Source of the DNA: Tachypleus tridentatus
Taxonomy: Eukaryota > Arthropoda > Merostomata > Xiphosura > Limulidae
Direction of reading: 5' to 3'
Assembly (NCBI RefSeq): GCF_004210375.1
Contig: NC_134827.1
Span: 102,843,285 to 102,907,284, forward strand
DNA length: 64,000 nucleotides
In this document: positions 32,484 through 43,458 of the stretch, in pieces
Layout: each line of letters opens with the position of its first letter
Position numbering within the stretch: the stretch's first letter is position 1
Made by a program: the position numbers and the translations under genes
The notes under the pieces: generated by a model
Told to the model about the DNA's origin: nothing
The model's database searches: none
What the model saw: the letters and a program-made list of their open reading frames with translations, nothing else

Positions 32484-32757
32484 GGCTCGGCATCGCCAGG
32501 TAATTAGAACGCTTGACTCGTAATCTGAGGGTCGCCGGTTCGAATCCCCGTCACATCAAACATTTTCACCCTTTCAGCCGTGGGGGCGTTAAAGTGATAG
32601 TCAATCCCACTATTCGTTGGTAAAAGAGTAACCCCAAGAGTTGGCGGTGGGTGGTAATGACTAGCTGCCTTCCCTCTATTCTTACACTGCTAAATTAAAG
32701 ACGGCTAGCGCAGATAGCCCTCGTGTAGCTTTGCTTGAAGGTAAAAAACAAACAAAA
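32484..32757 (+). mobile_element. Type-1 SINE with head shared with 30476
   Basis: Full-length copy. Its first ~53 bp (ggctcggcatcgccaggtaa ... gagggtcgc) match the copy at 30476, while the body and tail follow other family variants. Confidence 0.9.
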
Positions 32758-32761
32758 ACAG

Positions 32762-32905
32762 GCTGTGTCAGTTCACCCCAGAGAAGGTGCTACTCTTCAT
32801 CTGTACCCTACTGGTACAGAGTTACAACGCTAAAACCAGGGGTTCACTTCCTCTCGGTGGACTCAGCAGATAGCTCGATTTGGCTTTGCTATAAGAAAAA
32901 AAGTG
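32762..32905 (+). mobile_element. Type-2 tRNA-derived SINE
   Basis: Contains acaacgctaaaaccaggggt, tcacttcctctcggtggact, cagcagatagctcgatttgg and ctttgctataagaaaaaaag. Head and tail are recognisable. It lies directly after the type-1 SINE. Confidence 0.75.
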
Positions 32906-35900
32906 TTTCTCTAGTTCGCTAGGAGGCAACCAGTGCTTTAACAGATGGCCTTCCTCCTGGGTTTTAAAGTGCTGATACTTCCTCCATCTGGCAGCTTGAC
33001 CTTGATACTGGCACTTTAAAACCTCTATATCCTGAAGTATGATGCTCTGTCATATTGCTTAGGATGCAGAGGTCAACAACAAATTCTAAGTCCAGACCAG
33101 TTAAGAGTCTGCTCAACTTTTGACATCGAAGCACTCGCGTTGACACCAAAGTTTCTTGTGGTTGTGTCCACTACTGATTTGAAAGTGTTTGCTAGTGTAC
33201 CTCTTCAAATACTTTAGCTTCAAGAAGGTTTTATATGACCAAAGAATGTAGTAGTCCCATTGGATGTGCAGACATATTGAGTGATTCTGGTTTCATTGAG
33301 ACGGGGTTAACCTCATGGGACATAATCACTGGTTGAATAGTATTAATATACAGGACCCTCCATCAGTGGCTTGGTGGTAATTGACTTGTTTGCAGTTGGT
33401 TATGGTGGTTCCACGGGGCTTTAGGGTCATTCCATTAGTGGTTAATGCAAGAATAACGAAAATACCAACTATATATTAGGATTGAAATGCAGGGTCAGTC
33501 GAATTTTCCACAATTCTTTGTTCAATTTACCTTTGGAACAGAATGCTGAAAACTATTCTTCTGATCAAGTGACATTCCTTAAGGATCTTGTGTGTACTCG
33601 TGTGTATATTGCATGTGGAACATTTATTTTCATCTATGATTTTTCCACTTTTCACACTTCATTGGGTCTCATGCTTGACATTGTCATGACAGCATCTCAC
33701 AGTTACACTGTAACTCAACCACATTCTTTTCCATATTCTTTGGTAGTTATGCAAACAGAAACTGGATTCATTAGGAAGAAAATGAAGTCAAGACTGAAGA
33801 CTCTACAGAGGTAAAAACCATGTAGGTGCTGATATAAAGTGTCTGTTCTTCGAAGTGCATTGATACCAATGTCTCAAAGGCTAAAAGCAATTACAAAGCA
33901 ACACCACATAGATGTTCCTCTTTGCTTCCGCCTCTTCACTTAGAGTCTGTACGTCATACATTTCAGCTACACTTTATACAGAAATAACGTAAAGGAAAGA
34001 TTAATAAAAGTGTGTATTTCTCAAAACATTCAATCATAGCCAAATAAAACATGAGGTACATCAAGCTTACCTTTCATATAATACAAGCTATTGTTTGTGA
34101 ATTTCACTTTTGGCACATGGTTCCCTCTACTCGGGAATGCCAATTTGATGCAAGTGAATTATTATTTGCTAATGCTGATGAAACAACACGTTAAATTGTG
34201 TTATTGTGCGAGCATAGCATGAGTCTGGTTATTTTTCTCATCACTTCCATTAAAAATCACTGCCTGTTAAATATTTCAAACTTGAACCGTTTTCTCTCCA
34301 ACGTCAATGAAAATATTAGATAAACTGTATACTCAAATAATGTTTCATAGATGAATAACCATATTTAACTTCATACCTAAAGGAGTTAATAGCTAGATCC
34401 AATACTTGTTTTCAAATGTTTCTTAAATGAAGCATTTCCAATAAATGATTAATTTGTGTTATGAAACACTTGTGAATGACTTTATGTAAATTTCGAAACC
34501 GTGTGCAACATCGTACGTATATATTTATTCATAAACGTATATTGATATATAAGTATATTTTAACATTACACATTGTTAACTACATTTGTAGACAGAGAGC
34601 CAGAACATTGGTAACATATGTAGATTACAGCTGTTAGAAATGTCTGAGTAGTTATGTGGTTATAACGTGCTGCCATTTGGGAACCGTTTTATTCAAAATA
34701 TTTTGTCAACCTTAGTAGAAGTAAGTCAAACACAGACTTTGCATATAAAATTATTCCAGTCAGGTTTAAAATCAATAAACACTCGGAGCAACTAATAATT
34801 CACAGTAAAATATATTTAATGTCCTAGATGACTATTAACATTAGTGGTTGATACAATCAAGAGGTTATATTTCCAGATGAAAGTCAATCCATTTATTTCA
34901 CTCGACCTAAAACGTACATACAAGAAAAGTCAATAAAATTATTTCTTTCACTTTGACTCATGGCAACTAATTTATACACTTGGTGCAGTGAGTATTACAT
35001 GTTGCTCCATGGATAGGATGAATGGTTCTTACAAATTTCCGAGGACCATTTTGTTGTAAAATATTGCTTAAAAATCCAGAAATTAGGATTGCAACATTTT
35101 CTGTTATGCAAACTGCGATATTCTACACCTACTGATCCCAGCTATCCCAGCTGAGTGGTAATTAGACAGTTATCCTTCAATATCCGGCAGTTATCTTACA
35201 GTTGAATTCTATTTGATATTTCAGAATGTAAGGTTTGCAACGTCCCTTCAGTCCTTCAACAAACTGCCCTAACTTTGATAATACTCAAGTAGCTGTCAAT
35301 CAGTGTAGCACATTAATTATATAGCAAATATTTAGTAGCTTGAAAAACAATAAACACTACTTTTTTACAATCAGTGACTGACCATTAGTAACCAACTGGA
35401 GGTCACAAAACCTCATACCTAGACTGTAGAGTGAATATTATCATTTGATAGCTTAGAAAACATGGAATGTCACTTCCTTCCAGTTATTAATTCTTCAGCC
35501 AGGTGATTATTCTAGTCTTTAGTCTGACAGTTAATCTTCACCAAAGTGATCAGAATGCTGACACTAATTCCTTAACAGACTATTAGAGTTATTCAGTATT
35601 TCTTATTCAGATGTTTCCTCATCTTATTTGACTGGCATAGTCAGGAAAATACTTTCATTACTTCCACATGATAGAATATCATAAATAGTTACCTTTGAGG
35701 CAAGATGCAGAATGTTTAGTTTCAAACCTTCACAAGCTTACTACCTTGCTTACAAGAGGTGTGTAAGAGGAAGACACAAAATGGTAAAGATTACCAACAT
35801 AAAGCACAAAACGGAAGTCTAAGATGTGAACTCTATCAATTTCAATGAAGAGCTAATGTGATCCAACACTGAAATTGAGCTGTTCAGGCAAAAGGTGTGA

Positions 35901-35969
35901 TTTTAAACCTGTTATTCATTGAGTAAAGAATAATATAATTCATTGTGCGTACGAGAGTGCTTGTTGTGT
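32906..35969. other. Long stretch without a supported gene
   Basis: Open frames such as 33482-33814 have no recognised family. A perfect 12-bp inverted repeat (gttttaaagtgc 32961-32972, gcactttaaaac 33011-33022) is the only clear structure. The part before 36000 may contain more of the retroelement fossil, too decayed to define. Confidence 0.4.
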
Positions 35970-36600
35970 CAGAAATGGAAAGATACCAGTGGACAGAAAT
36001 AACGACTACAACTGGCGCTTCTGTGGTCTCTATCATGAAACACTTGATCATCTCTACGATAGCTAGACACTTTAGAAAGTAAAAGAATTCTTCGAGCGAG
36101 TACAGACTGGGCATATGTATAGATTTGGTGCAAACTTTTATAAGGTATACTGTGAGCAAGAGGATCCACAAAAAACAGCTACAATAGTGTTAAGTTGGAG
36201 CACTACTCAAGAGAGTTGTTGTTGATGTACCTTTTCCTTTATCATAAAATAACAGTGGGAATGAATTCATTATGATTATAATGGACTATTTCATCAAATG
36301 GTGAAAAGCCTGTAATGCCTCTGACCAGGAGCAGAAGTTGTAGAAAGGAAACTCGTCAGTGAGTTCGTTTCAAGGTCTGAAGTGTCTGTGGAACTTCTCT
36401 CAGATCGGGGACAGAGTATTGAATAAACTTTTTTTTTCATAAATGTGTCAGCTTCTAAAATAAAAAAAAACAACAGAACAATAGCTCTTTATCCATCTTG
36501 CCTATGAGAAAGTATATATAATACCTCAACTGGATGCCCCAGTTTCGTGAGTACCTAGGGCAAGAGGAACTTAATGATTACTTTGACTGATTTTCTACAG
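35970..36600 (+). mobile_element. Ty3/gypsy-type pol fossil (integrase region)
   Basis: Short translated blocks in more than one frame resemble the zinc-binding and core regions of a Ty3/gypsy integrase. It is broken by many interruptions, and I found no LTRs, gag or reverse transcriptase nearby. It looks old and is treated as a fossil. Confidence 0.6.
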
Positions 36601-36715
36601 GTTCGCCAACTTAAGTCACCAGATTTACAATATTAAAATCAAGAGTACAATTCAGCTCAGTGGATAGAGTGTACATAGCCTATATTGTAGCTTTGCACTG
36701 ACAGCAACTTTGTTA
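36601..36715 (+). mobile_element. Type-2 SINE, diverged
   Basis: Head-like cagatttacaatattaaaat, caagagtacaattcagctca and a tail-like tatattgtagctttgc match the order of the type-2 SINE. Confidence 0.5.
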
Positions 36716-36933
36716 ATCCTAAGTGCTTAATATGCAAGAAATTTATGCCAGCTTCTATATATAAGATAACGAAATAGGATGTGCATGGTATGTCTGCATA
36801 CTACAAAATAAAGAGACTGAGATACAATCAAATAGACAAACAGTACATGGTGTAAGTTTGTTCAAAGACCTCGTATGCTTAAGGTGACCTACTTCCTATC
36901 TCAAGTTTACTACTTATAAAGCCTCCTATTAAT
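36716..36933. other. No feature seen
   Basis: Short AT-rich spacer between SINEs. Confidence 0.4.
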
Positions 36934-37205
36934 TGTTTGTTTGTTTTGAATTTCGCGCAAAGCTACTCGAGCGTTATCTGCGCTAGCCGTTCCTAACTTA
37001 GCAGTGTAAAACTAGAGGGAAGGCAGCTAGTTATAACCACCCACCGCCAACTCTTGGGCTACTCTTTACCAACGAATAATGGGATTGACCGTCACATTAT
37101 AACGCCCCATGGCTGAAATGGAGAGCATGTTTAGTGTTACAGGATTCGAACCCGCGACCCTCAGATTACGAGTCGAATGCCTTAATCACCTGGTTATGCC
37201 GAGCC
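36934..37205 (-). mobile_element. Type-1 SINE
   Basis: Full-length antisense copy from the (TTTG)n tail and tttcgcgcaaagctactcga to the head end aatcacctggttatgccgag. Confidence 0.93.
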
Positions 37206-37469
37206 CAGGCTTAAGTGGACTTTTGATAAGCGAACAGAATAATGTTTGTGGTATAACTGCGATTATATGGTGTATGGAATTACTGTATATACGTTTAATT
37301 TGTTCCGAATACATATTGTATACAAGCACTTGAAACTCTGCATTCAGTATAAGAAGGTATACATCAAGTATTATTACATATTAGCTTACGTGTTTTTATT
37401 TTATTAAAGTTTATAAAAAAATATAAATATTAGTATGTTTGTTAATCATAATTTTCGTTTGTAGTGAAA
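37206..37469. other. No feature seen
   Basis: AT-rich spacer. Confidence 0.4.
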
Positions 37470-37560
37470 CACGAAAACAGACAAAGGGCTATTTGTGCTG
37501 TGCAAATCACGGGTATCGAATCCAGCTTTTTAGCGTCATAAGCTTATTTATAGCATACAA
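37470..37560 (-). mobile_element. Type-3 SINE fragment
   Basis: Antisense: agggctatttgtgctgtgca then acgggtatcgaatccagctt and ataagcttatttatagcat. Confidence 0.6.
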
Positions 37561-37659
37561 AGATGACAATTACTTCACATATGCTTTAATTTCAAAATCT
37601 TACGATTTTATTTAAAACCAAAGCAGCTTTCAGAATCAAAGTTTTTGGTTTCTTTATCT

Positions 37660-37872
37660 TTGAATTTCGCGCAAAGCTACACGAGGACTATCTGCGTTAG
37701 CCGTCCCTAATTTATCAGTGTGAGACTAGAGGGAAGGCAACAAGTCATCACCACCAACCGCCAACTCTTGGGCTATTTTTTAACCAACGAATAGTGGGAT
37801 TGACCGTCACATTATAACGCCCCACGGCTGAAAGAGCGAACATGTTTGGTATGACGGGGATTCGAACCCGGA
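37660..37872 (-). mobile_element. Type-1 SINE, head-truncated
   Basis: Antisense: tgaatttcgcgcaaagctac, the body with accaacgaatagtgggattg, then gacggggattcgaacccgg, ending inside the head. Confidence 0.9.
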
Positions 37873-38352
37873 AGCGTTTGGTGCATGCATGGTGCAACGC
37901 TACCTTTTTAAAAAGAAAGAGGTAACACATAGGATATTTTATTTACGTATGCAAACACTAGTTCTTTCACTCTGCTTACGACCATGAAGTATCAATGATG
38001 TTAGGGTGCTTTTAAAATACAACAATAAGGAAGGTTGTTGTGAACAACATCTGTATGTGCTAATAACACATGTTTTACAATGTTAAAGTTGAATTATCAT
38101 GTTATATATATATATTGTTATATACCTGCGTGATAAAATTGAGTAGATGGTATAAACATTTGCAAAAAAGTAATGTTTAGTTAACGATTTAATAGCTTCA
38201 GTTTCCGTATAAAGTAACGAGCGTATTGCACACACTTACACATATATATACACATACATAACACAAACACACTCACGCATATGTAGAAGCTTAAACAATA
38301 GCCTACTTAAGCTCAGCCAGGAGCAGAAAACTACTTTCCATCAAATTTTCCG
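37873..38352. other. No gene seen
   Basis: Contains a short (TA)n run near 38104-38117 and a CA-rich stretch near 38225-38275. Confidence 0.45.
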
Positions 38353-38560
38353 CTCCCTGTTACACCAAACATGCTCTCCCCTTCAGCCGTGGGGGCATTA
38401 TAATGTGTTGGTCAATCCCACCATTTGTTGATAAAAGAGTAGCCCAACAGTTGGCGGTGGGTAACGATGAGTAGCTGCCTTCCCTCTCGTCTTACACTGC
38501 TAAGTTAGCGCAGGTGGCCCTCTTGTAGTTTTGCTCGAAATTCAAAACAAGTAAACAAAC
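38353..38560 (+). mobile_element. Type-1 SINE, 5'-truncated
   Basis: Starts at the end of the head (ctgttacaccaaacatgctc) and runs through the body to gctcgaaattcaaaacaagt and the tail. Confidence 0.9.
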
Positions 38561-38779
38561 ATTCCAATCTGAGCGCCCGATTATTACGCGTTTTCAGATG
38601 AGAATCGTTGGTTGGTTGGTCATTAAACTGCTTACGTCACATGTTAACATGAATAAGAAAAAAATCAAATTGCCTCTCTCTCGTTGCTAATGTTTACAAT
38701 GAAATTTTTAATAAACTCGATACACTAAATTTCAGTGTCTTTTTCCACTGATATAATGCTTTTGAAGGTTCGTGTATAT

Positions 38780-38831
38780 TTGTGTTTTATAACAAAGCCA
38801 CATCGGGCTATCTGCTGAGTTTCAAAGGTTT
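38780..38831 (-). mobile_element. Type-2 SINE tail fragment
   Basis: Antisense: ttgtgttttataacaaagcc then acatcgggctatctgctgag matches the type-2 tail at 32870-32900. Confidence 0.6.
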
Positions 38832-39259
38832 GTGACTACGTAGTTTTGTAAATTCTGTTTTTCTTCTGAACTCAGTGAGTTAAAATTATAGCTACGAATG
38901 AAACCGTAGAGGGACAAATTTCATGTTTGTTAGACTTAAACGATAAAACATTTTTATGTATTCATGTAGCAAAAGGAAGATTTTACGACTTAATTTGTAC
39001 AAATTTTGGAATTCAGGTTTAATTTCCATAGAAATTAGTAAATCTATCGTTTGGCGAACCGTCAATTGTGAAGTGTCTGTTATACCTAGATCAAACACCA
39101 AAACAGGTTAGAAAATATTTGTTTAAAAGAGAGCAAAGTTCAGAACAGGTTCACTCACAAGTTACACGAGCTTACAGCGTCTCTTCAGCGTTTCTTCAGA
39201 TTTGTTGACAGAAGTAATGTGATAAGGTTGGCAGCTGTATTTAAATTACGATGAAAGAA
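38832..39259. other. No gene seen
   Basis: Spacer before the family-X element. Its left terminus may extend into it. Confidence 0.35.
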
Positions 39260-40655
39260 CTTTTGGAAAAATAATATCATTTTTACTTTTTCTTGTTTCT
39301 GGACAGAAAGTGTTATTTTCCAATTGCTTATGCCTAAAGTAAATGGAAAAGACGCATTCTTCTCTTCAAACTTTGCTTTTGTGACCTGGGTAATGAAATT
39401 TTCAAATTTGCCCATTTTCCAGAAGATTCCAGGTAGATTCAGTGCTGAGTAGCTGATAGAGAATTTTATTGAACTTTCAAGAATTTTCAAGAACTTTCTA
39501 GAATGTTGTAGAATGTACAAGAAATTTCAAGAATAAGTATCCGTCTCTTCCCCTGGCTCATTCGATGCACCTCAAAGAGGAATACAACAGCATCAAGACC
39601 TTGCTAGAAGCCTTGAACTGTGATGAGTATGGCTGGGAGGTTATTGAAAACTTCAAAATGGTGGCATTTCTGATGGGTCTTCAAGTAGGCTTTACCAAGT
39701 TTCCTTGTTATCTTTGCCTTTGGGACAGCAGGGACACCGCAGCGCACTACAACAGGAAGCACTGGCCACAATTGACGGAATTCTCTGTGGGGAAACTCAA
39801 TGTCAAGTGTGAGCCACTAGTGGACCTCCAGAAGGTGTTGTTCCCACTATTGCACATTAAATTGGGTCTTATGAAAAAATTTGCCACAGTTCTTGATAAG
39901 GAGTCTGCAGCCTTCAAGTACCTTCGAGACTTCTTCTCGAAGCTGTCTGAAGCAAAGGTCAAAGCTGGTGTCTTCGTTGGACTACAAATAAAGATCCTGG
40001 AGTGCACAGAAATCCTCAAGAAGTTCAGCAGGAAGGAAAAAAAAAGCTTGGGGCAGCTTTGTCGCAATAATTCGAAAATTCTTGGGAAATCACAAAGCCG
40101 AAAATTATGTGGAACTCGTTGAGGCTCTGGTGAGAACTACGGTAAAATGGGTTGCAGGATATCTCTGAAAGTCCAAATACTTGACTCTCATCTTGATAAA
40201 TTCAAGGAGAACATGGGAGCATACTCAGAGGAGCAAGACGAGCGCTTCCACTAAGATATACTGGACTTTGAACGCTGCTACCAAGGAGCGTATAAGGAAA
40301 ACATGATGAGAGACTATATTTGGGGGCTGAGACGTGAAAGTGATTTACATTACATTCGCAAATCTCGAAAAACTACCCACATATAAACATTTTTGTATAA
40401 CTTTAGTATAAATACATGTAAATCTTGATTCATATGTTGTTTTATTCAGACCTTACGTAAGTGAAAATATGCAAATTTGTTCGTTATTACATAGAAAATA
40501 GGTTAATTTCTAAATTTCATTATCCAGGTCACAAAAGCAAAGTTTGAAGGGAATAATGGTCATTCTCTGTACTTTTACAACACAAGCAGTTAAGAAATAA
40601 CACATACTATCCAGGAACAAGATTTGAGTTACATCGTGTTATTGAATGCTTATTT
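39260..40655 (+). mobile_element. Family-X TIR transposon relic with ORF and long inverted repeats
   Basis: The 3' half of the family-X protein is readable: YPSLPLAHSMHLKEEYNSIK, then FLMGLQVGFTKFPCYLCLWD, LFPLLHIKLGLMKKFATVLD and later MGCRISLKVQILDSHLDKF, DERFH and YIWGLRRESD. The longest open frame, 39565-40122, covers the first three. An inverted repeat flanks this: 39363-39401 against 40512-40550 with about 38 of 39 matches (cttcaaactttgcttttgtg acctggg). Weaker pairing extends to roughly 39260-39410 and 40505-40655. The N-terminal half is deleted, and the C-terminal part is interrupted by several lesions, so the copy is dead. The family is seen again at 8057 and 43459. The catalytic chemistry is unknown; the CYLCLWDSR block and conserved HIKLGL and ERFH could be metal-binding or catalytic, by inference only. 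Confidence 0.8.
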
Positions 40656-41740
40656 GTAGTTTTTAATAATATTTTATAGAGTGTTATTAGAAATTTCCAA
40701 AAACTATAACATATTCAAGTGTTTTTTATTACTTTTTCATAATTTGTGTAAATAAATGTTAACAGGTGTAACTTTTTAAGAAGACCGTAAAGGGTAGTTG
40801 AATAATCCAGGCTTCTCTGTAATTAAAACTTAAAACAACGGCTTGTAGAATAACAAAATTGTTACACCAGTAGCAATGCCATGATCATTGTACATGCGTG
40901 AATTGTGTAGTCCTATCTGACTTCCAAGTACATGGCAAACACTTTATTTATTCAGGTCTATAATTGTTCATATCTTTAAAAAAATCTAGAATTAGAACGT
41001 TAGAACTAGAACATAATATTACATTAATTGACATATTAGCAGTCTTGTATTAATAGTTTTTTAATTGTATTTAATCTCGCTTTCCCATTACTGTATCAGT
41101 TTTAATATATATAACTTCAAAGTGTAACTATGTTGTATCAAATTCATTTTACAGCTGTTAACAATAACATTGAATTATCCACTTGTTAGTACATTAAGTC
41201 AAATTAGTAGTAAGTATCCTTGGGCATTCAAGATTTAAAAAAAAAAACACAAACGTACTGTACAGTCATTCTTGGAATTGACAGCCCATTTTCAAAGTCA
41301 GATAACAACTGAGAATTTATTTAGTGTATTCTTTCTGTGCAGATGTTAATTTGTGTTTTAAATATATAATTAGCCTTAGATGTGCTTACTGATAAATGCT
41401 ACTTGTAAATAACTGTGTTAATGTTGTTTTCATCATTTAGAGAATTAAAAACAATTACAATTTGGGTAGTATTTTGCTAAGATGTTGTTTTTATTTTGAA
41501 AGGTTAGGGTACACATTTTATTTTAGCTCCAGACTAACCTGTAATTTTCTATATGAATTATGAAACAAAGCAGAAAGAGCTAAAATTTAAATTGTTTGCA
41601 TGGACCTGAAATAACATTCATCAATTTTTATAAATTGTTTAAAGTTTAACATTAAATGCTGTTAATATTTAAAAGCCACTTTAGTAAAATTGATTCACAC
41701 TAAAGCATTTGTTTTAGTTTTCTTTCAAATGTTTATACAT
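40656..41740. other. TRPM intron, nothing seen
   Basis: AT-rich with no supported gene or repeat family. Confidence 0.4.
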
Positions 41741-42078
41741 AAAAGTAAAATAATGTTTATGTGTAAAAGTAAGGTAATGTTTATGTGTAAAAGTAAAGTA
41801 ATGTTTATATGTAAAAGTAAAGTAATGTTTATGTGTAAAAGTAAAGTAATGTTTATGTGTAAAAGTAAAGTAATGTTTATATGTAAAAGTAAAGTAATGT
41901 TTATGTGTAAAAGTAAAGTAATGTTTATGTGTAAAAGTAAAGTAATGTTTATATGTAAAAGTAAAGTAATGTTTATGTGTAAAAGCAAGTAATAATGTTT
42001 ATGTGTTAAAGTAAAGTAATGTTTATGTGTAAAAGTAATGTTTATGTGTAAAAGTAAAGTAATGTTTATATGTAAAAG
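41741..42078. repeat. Minisatellite, 24-bp unit, ~14 copies
   Basis: Unit gtaatgtttatgtgtaaaag + taaa, with occasional 'tatatg' variants and a few shortened units near the end. Both strands give long artefactual open frames because 24 is a multiple of 3. It ends about 145 bp before the next TRPM-like exon. Confidence 0.95.
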
Positions 42079-42223
42079 AAGTGTACATGTCTGATGTTTC
42101 TTTATTTAAAAAATAGTTTTCAAGATCTGGGGGTTAATCGGTACTTTTGGAGACATTAAAAATTTTACATAGTTTTGCATTTGACAGGTTCCATGTATTG
42201 ACAGTATTTTAAATTCTTTGTAG

Positions 42224-42427
42224 TTAGATGAAATACTAGATGAAGCTACAGGTAAACCAGTTCAGGAACTTGGTTCAGATTCAAAACAAGCTGATGAAGA
42301 GTCTTCAGCTTCACATCGACAGAAGAGTAGTGTGTCAAGACATGGCAGGAGGGAGGTTCCAGCACCTCGTTATATTGCAGGAAAGGGGACAGTTTCCTTC
42401 TGGAAGAATTTTGAGTATGAGCAACAG
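42224..42427 (+). CDS. Probable TRPM-like exon (N-terminal linker)
   Basis: The acceptor is aaattctttgtag and the donor gagcaacag|gtattt. The frame gives LDEILDEATGKPVQELGSDS, then HGRREVPAPRYIAGKGTVSF and WKNFEYEQQ. It is acidic and Ser-rich with a basic patch, as in the variable N-termini of TRPM proteins, but I see no diagnostic motif. This frame starts in phase 0. The next exon (42914) needs a phase-2 partner, which the cag|gtattt donor does not give. A weaker donor at 42414 (tttga|gtatga) would give WKNFE-FCCHK and restore phase. Confidence 0.5.
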
Positions 42428-42913
42428 GTATTTAAAGTTTCACATCTTAATGATTAAGATGTTTTAATAGGAATCTATGAAGTTACCAGGTTGAAACTTG
42501 TAATGAATTTCAGAGTTAGGTGAGCTATTGTCCCACTTATCCCTTTAACTCAGTTTTTCATCTTTCACTCGCATGTTTTTCATCAGATATCTATAAATAT
42601 CTGTTGTCATAGAACTAACTTTTATTTATAATCATCCAGGATTGATCTCAAATATTTGAAGGTATTTCTTAATCAGTAATTTGTGTGATGTTACGTAATG
42701 GTATCTTTACTAGCTTTATATAGTTTTCACTAAGATATGTAAATAATGATTTTAACTGTACGTGTATGTTACAGCTTCTACTGATTAGACATTTCACTCA
42801 GTACCAATGGTTTTCAGACCTGCTGTGTAAAAAGACACAATTCATTTCATTGTGTAAATATTATAAATCTTTATTTCTCATAAATTTTGGACAAAAATAG
42901 TGTTTCATCTTAG
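42428..42913 (+). other. TRPM intron
   Basis: Intron between the two N-terminal exons. No further exon was recognised, although a missed microexon would explain the phase problem. Confidence 0.45.
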
Positions 42914-43046
42914 GTTTTGTTGTCATAAACCAGTGCTCTTGGTGAGCCCTAATGCTAAGTGGAAAACCTTCTCGGTAGTGGGATGTAAAATTACAACAAA
43001 TACATTTGCAATGCTGTTATGTGCCCTTATTGGAAACCTTAATCAG
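42914..43046 (+). CDS. TRPM-like exon, start of the melastatin region
   Basis: The acceptor is tttcatcttag and the donor aatcag|gtaagt (phase 0). The translation FCCHKPVLLVSPNAKWKTFS then VVGCKITTNTFAMLLCALIG + NLNQ follows the TRPM N-terminal layout: a Cys/His segment ('C.CG....H'), then 'W.....T...PT.AFG...F' leading into the strand continued by the next exon (GRPFIRVSHD). The motif is diverged; TTNTFAML stands where relatives have PTDAFG. Confidence 0.68.
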
Positions 43047-43458
43047 GTAAGTAAAGTCACAGAGATGATCAGTTTTACTTTAGTGATCAAGAGGTTCGGC
43101 TTAGCCATTATACAGAACAAGACAAGATTTTTATTTTCAGTTTTATGACAATCTGATTATACTACCACATCCATCAGGTTTTCTGATCTACAGCTGCTTA
43201 AACAAATCCTTTTCTAGTGCATGTGAATGATATTGTAAAGACAATGTTATGTTACTCAACTATTAAACTTGCTGTTTGGTTCATAATAACAAAATTAATT
43301 TTGTAAACAATTTTCAGAAGTGAAAATTGAGGCTTTTGGAGGGATGATAAACAAAAGCTTGTGATTGCTTTTAAGTTTGACTGTTTGACTAACTGAATTT
43401 ACGATGCTGAGAATTAAAATGTACAGAAAATATATTTCTGGTGTCTTAAATTTGTATT
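43047..43458 (+). other. TRPM intron, start
   Basis: No feature is seen before the inverted-repeat element. Confidence 0.4.

Noticed and set aside
33482-33814. 110-codon open frame
   Set aside because: Composition is unlike the real exons here and I recognise no domain; kept only as a note in the gap entry.
7227-38560. tRNA genes (A box, B box, anticodon-like loop)
   Set aside because: Every such head is followed by the same SINE body and AAC tail, and several have target duplications; none stands alone as a tRNA with a well-paired acceptor stem.
39747-40067. Minus-strand open frame opposite the family-X ORF
   Set aside because: It is the antisense shadow of the family-X coding region.
39565-40122. 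A host gene of 185 codons
   Set aside because: The same protein family recurs in two other broken copies in this window, and this copy has flanking inverted repeats, so it is transposon-derived.
41690-41992. Repetitive open frames on both strands
   Set aside because: A 24-bp minisatellite keeps frames open on both strands by arithmetic; no coding signature.
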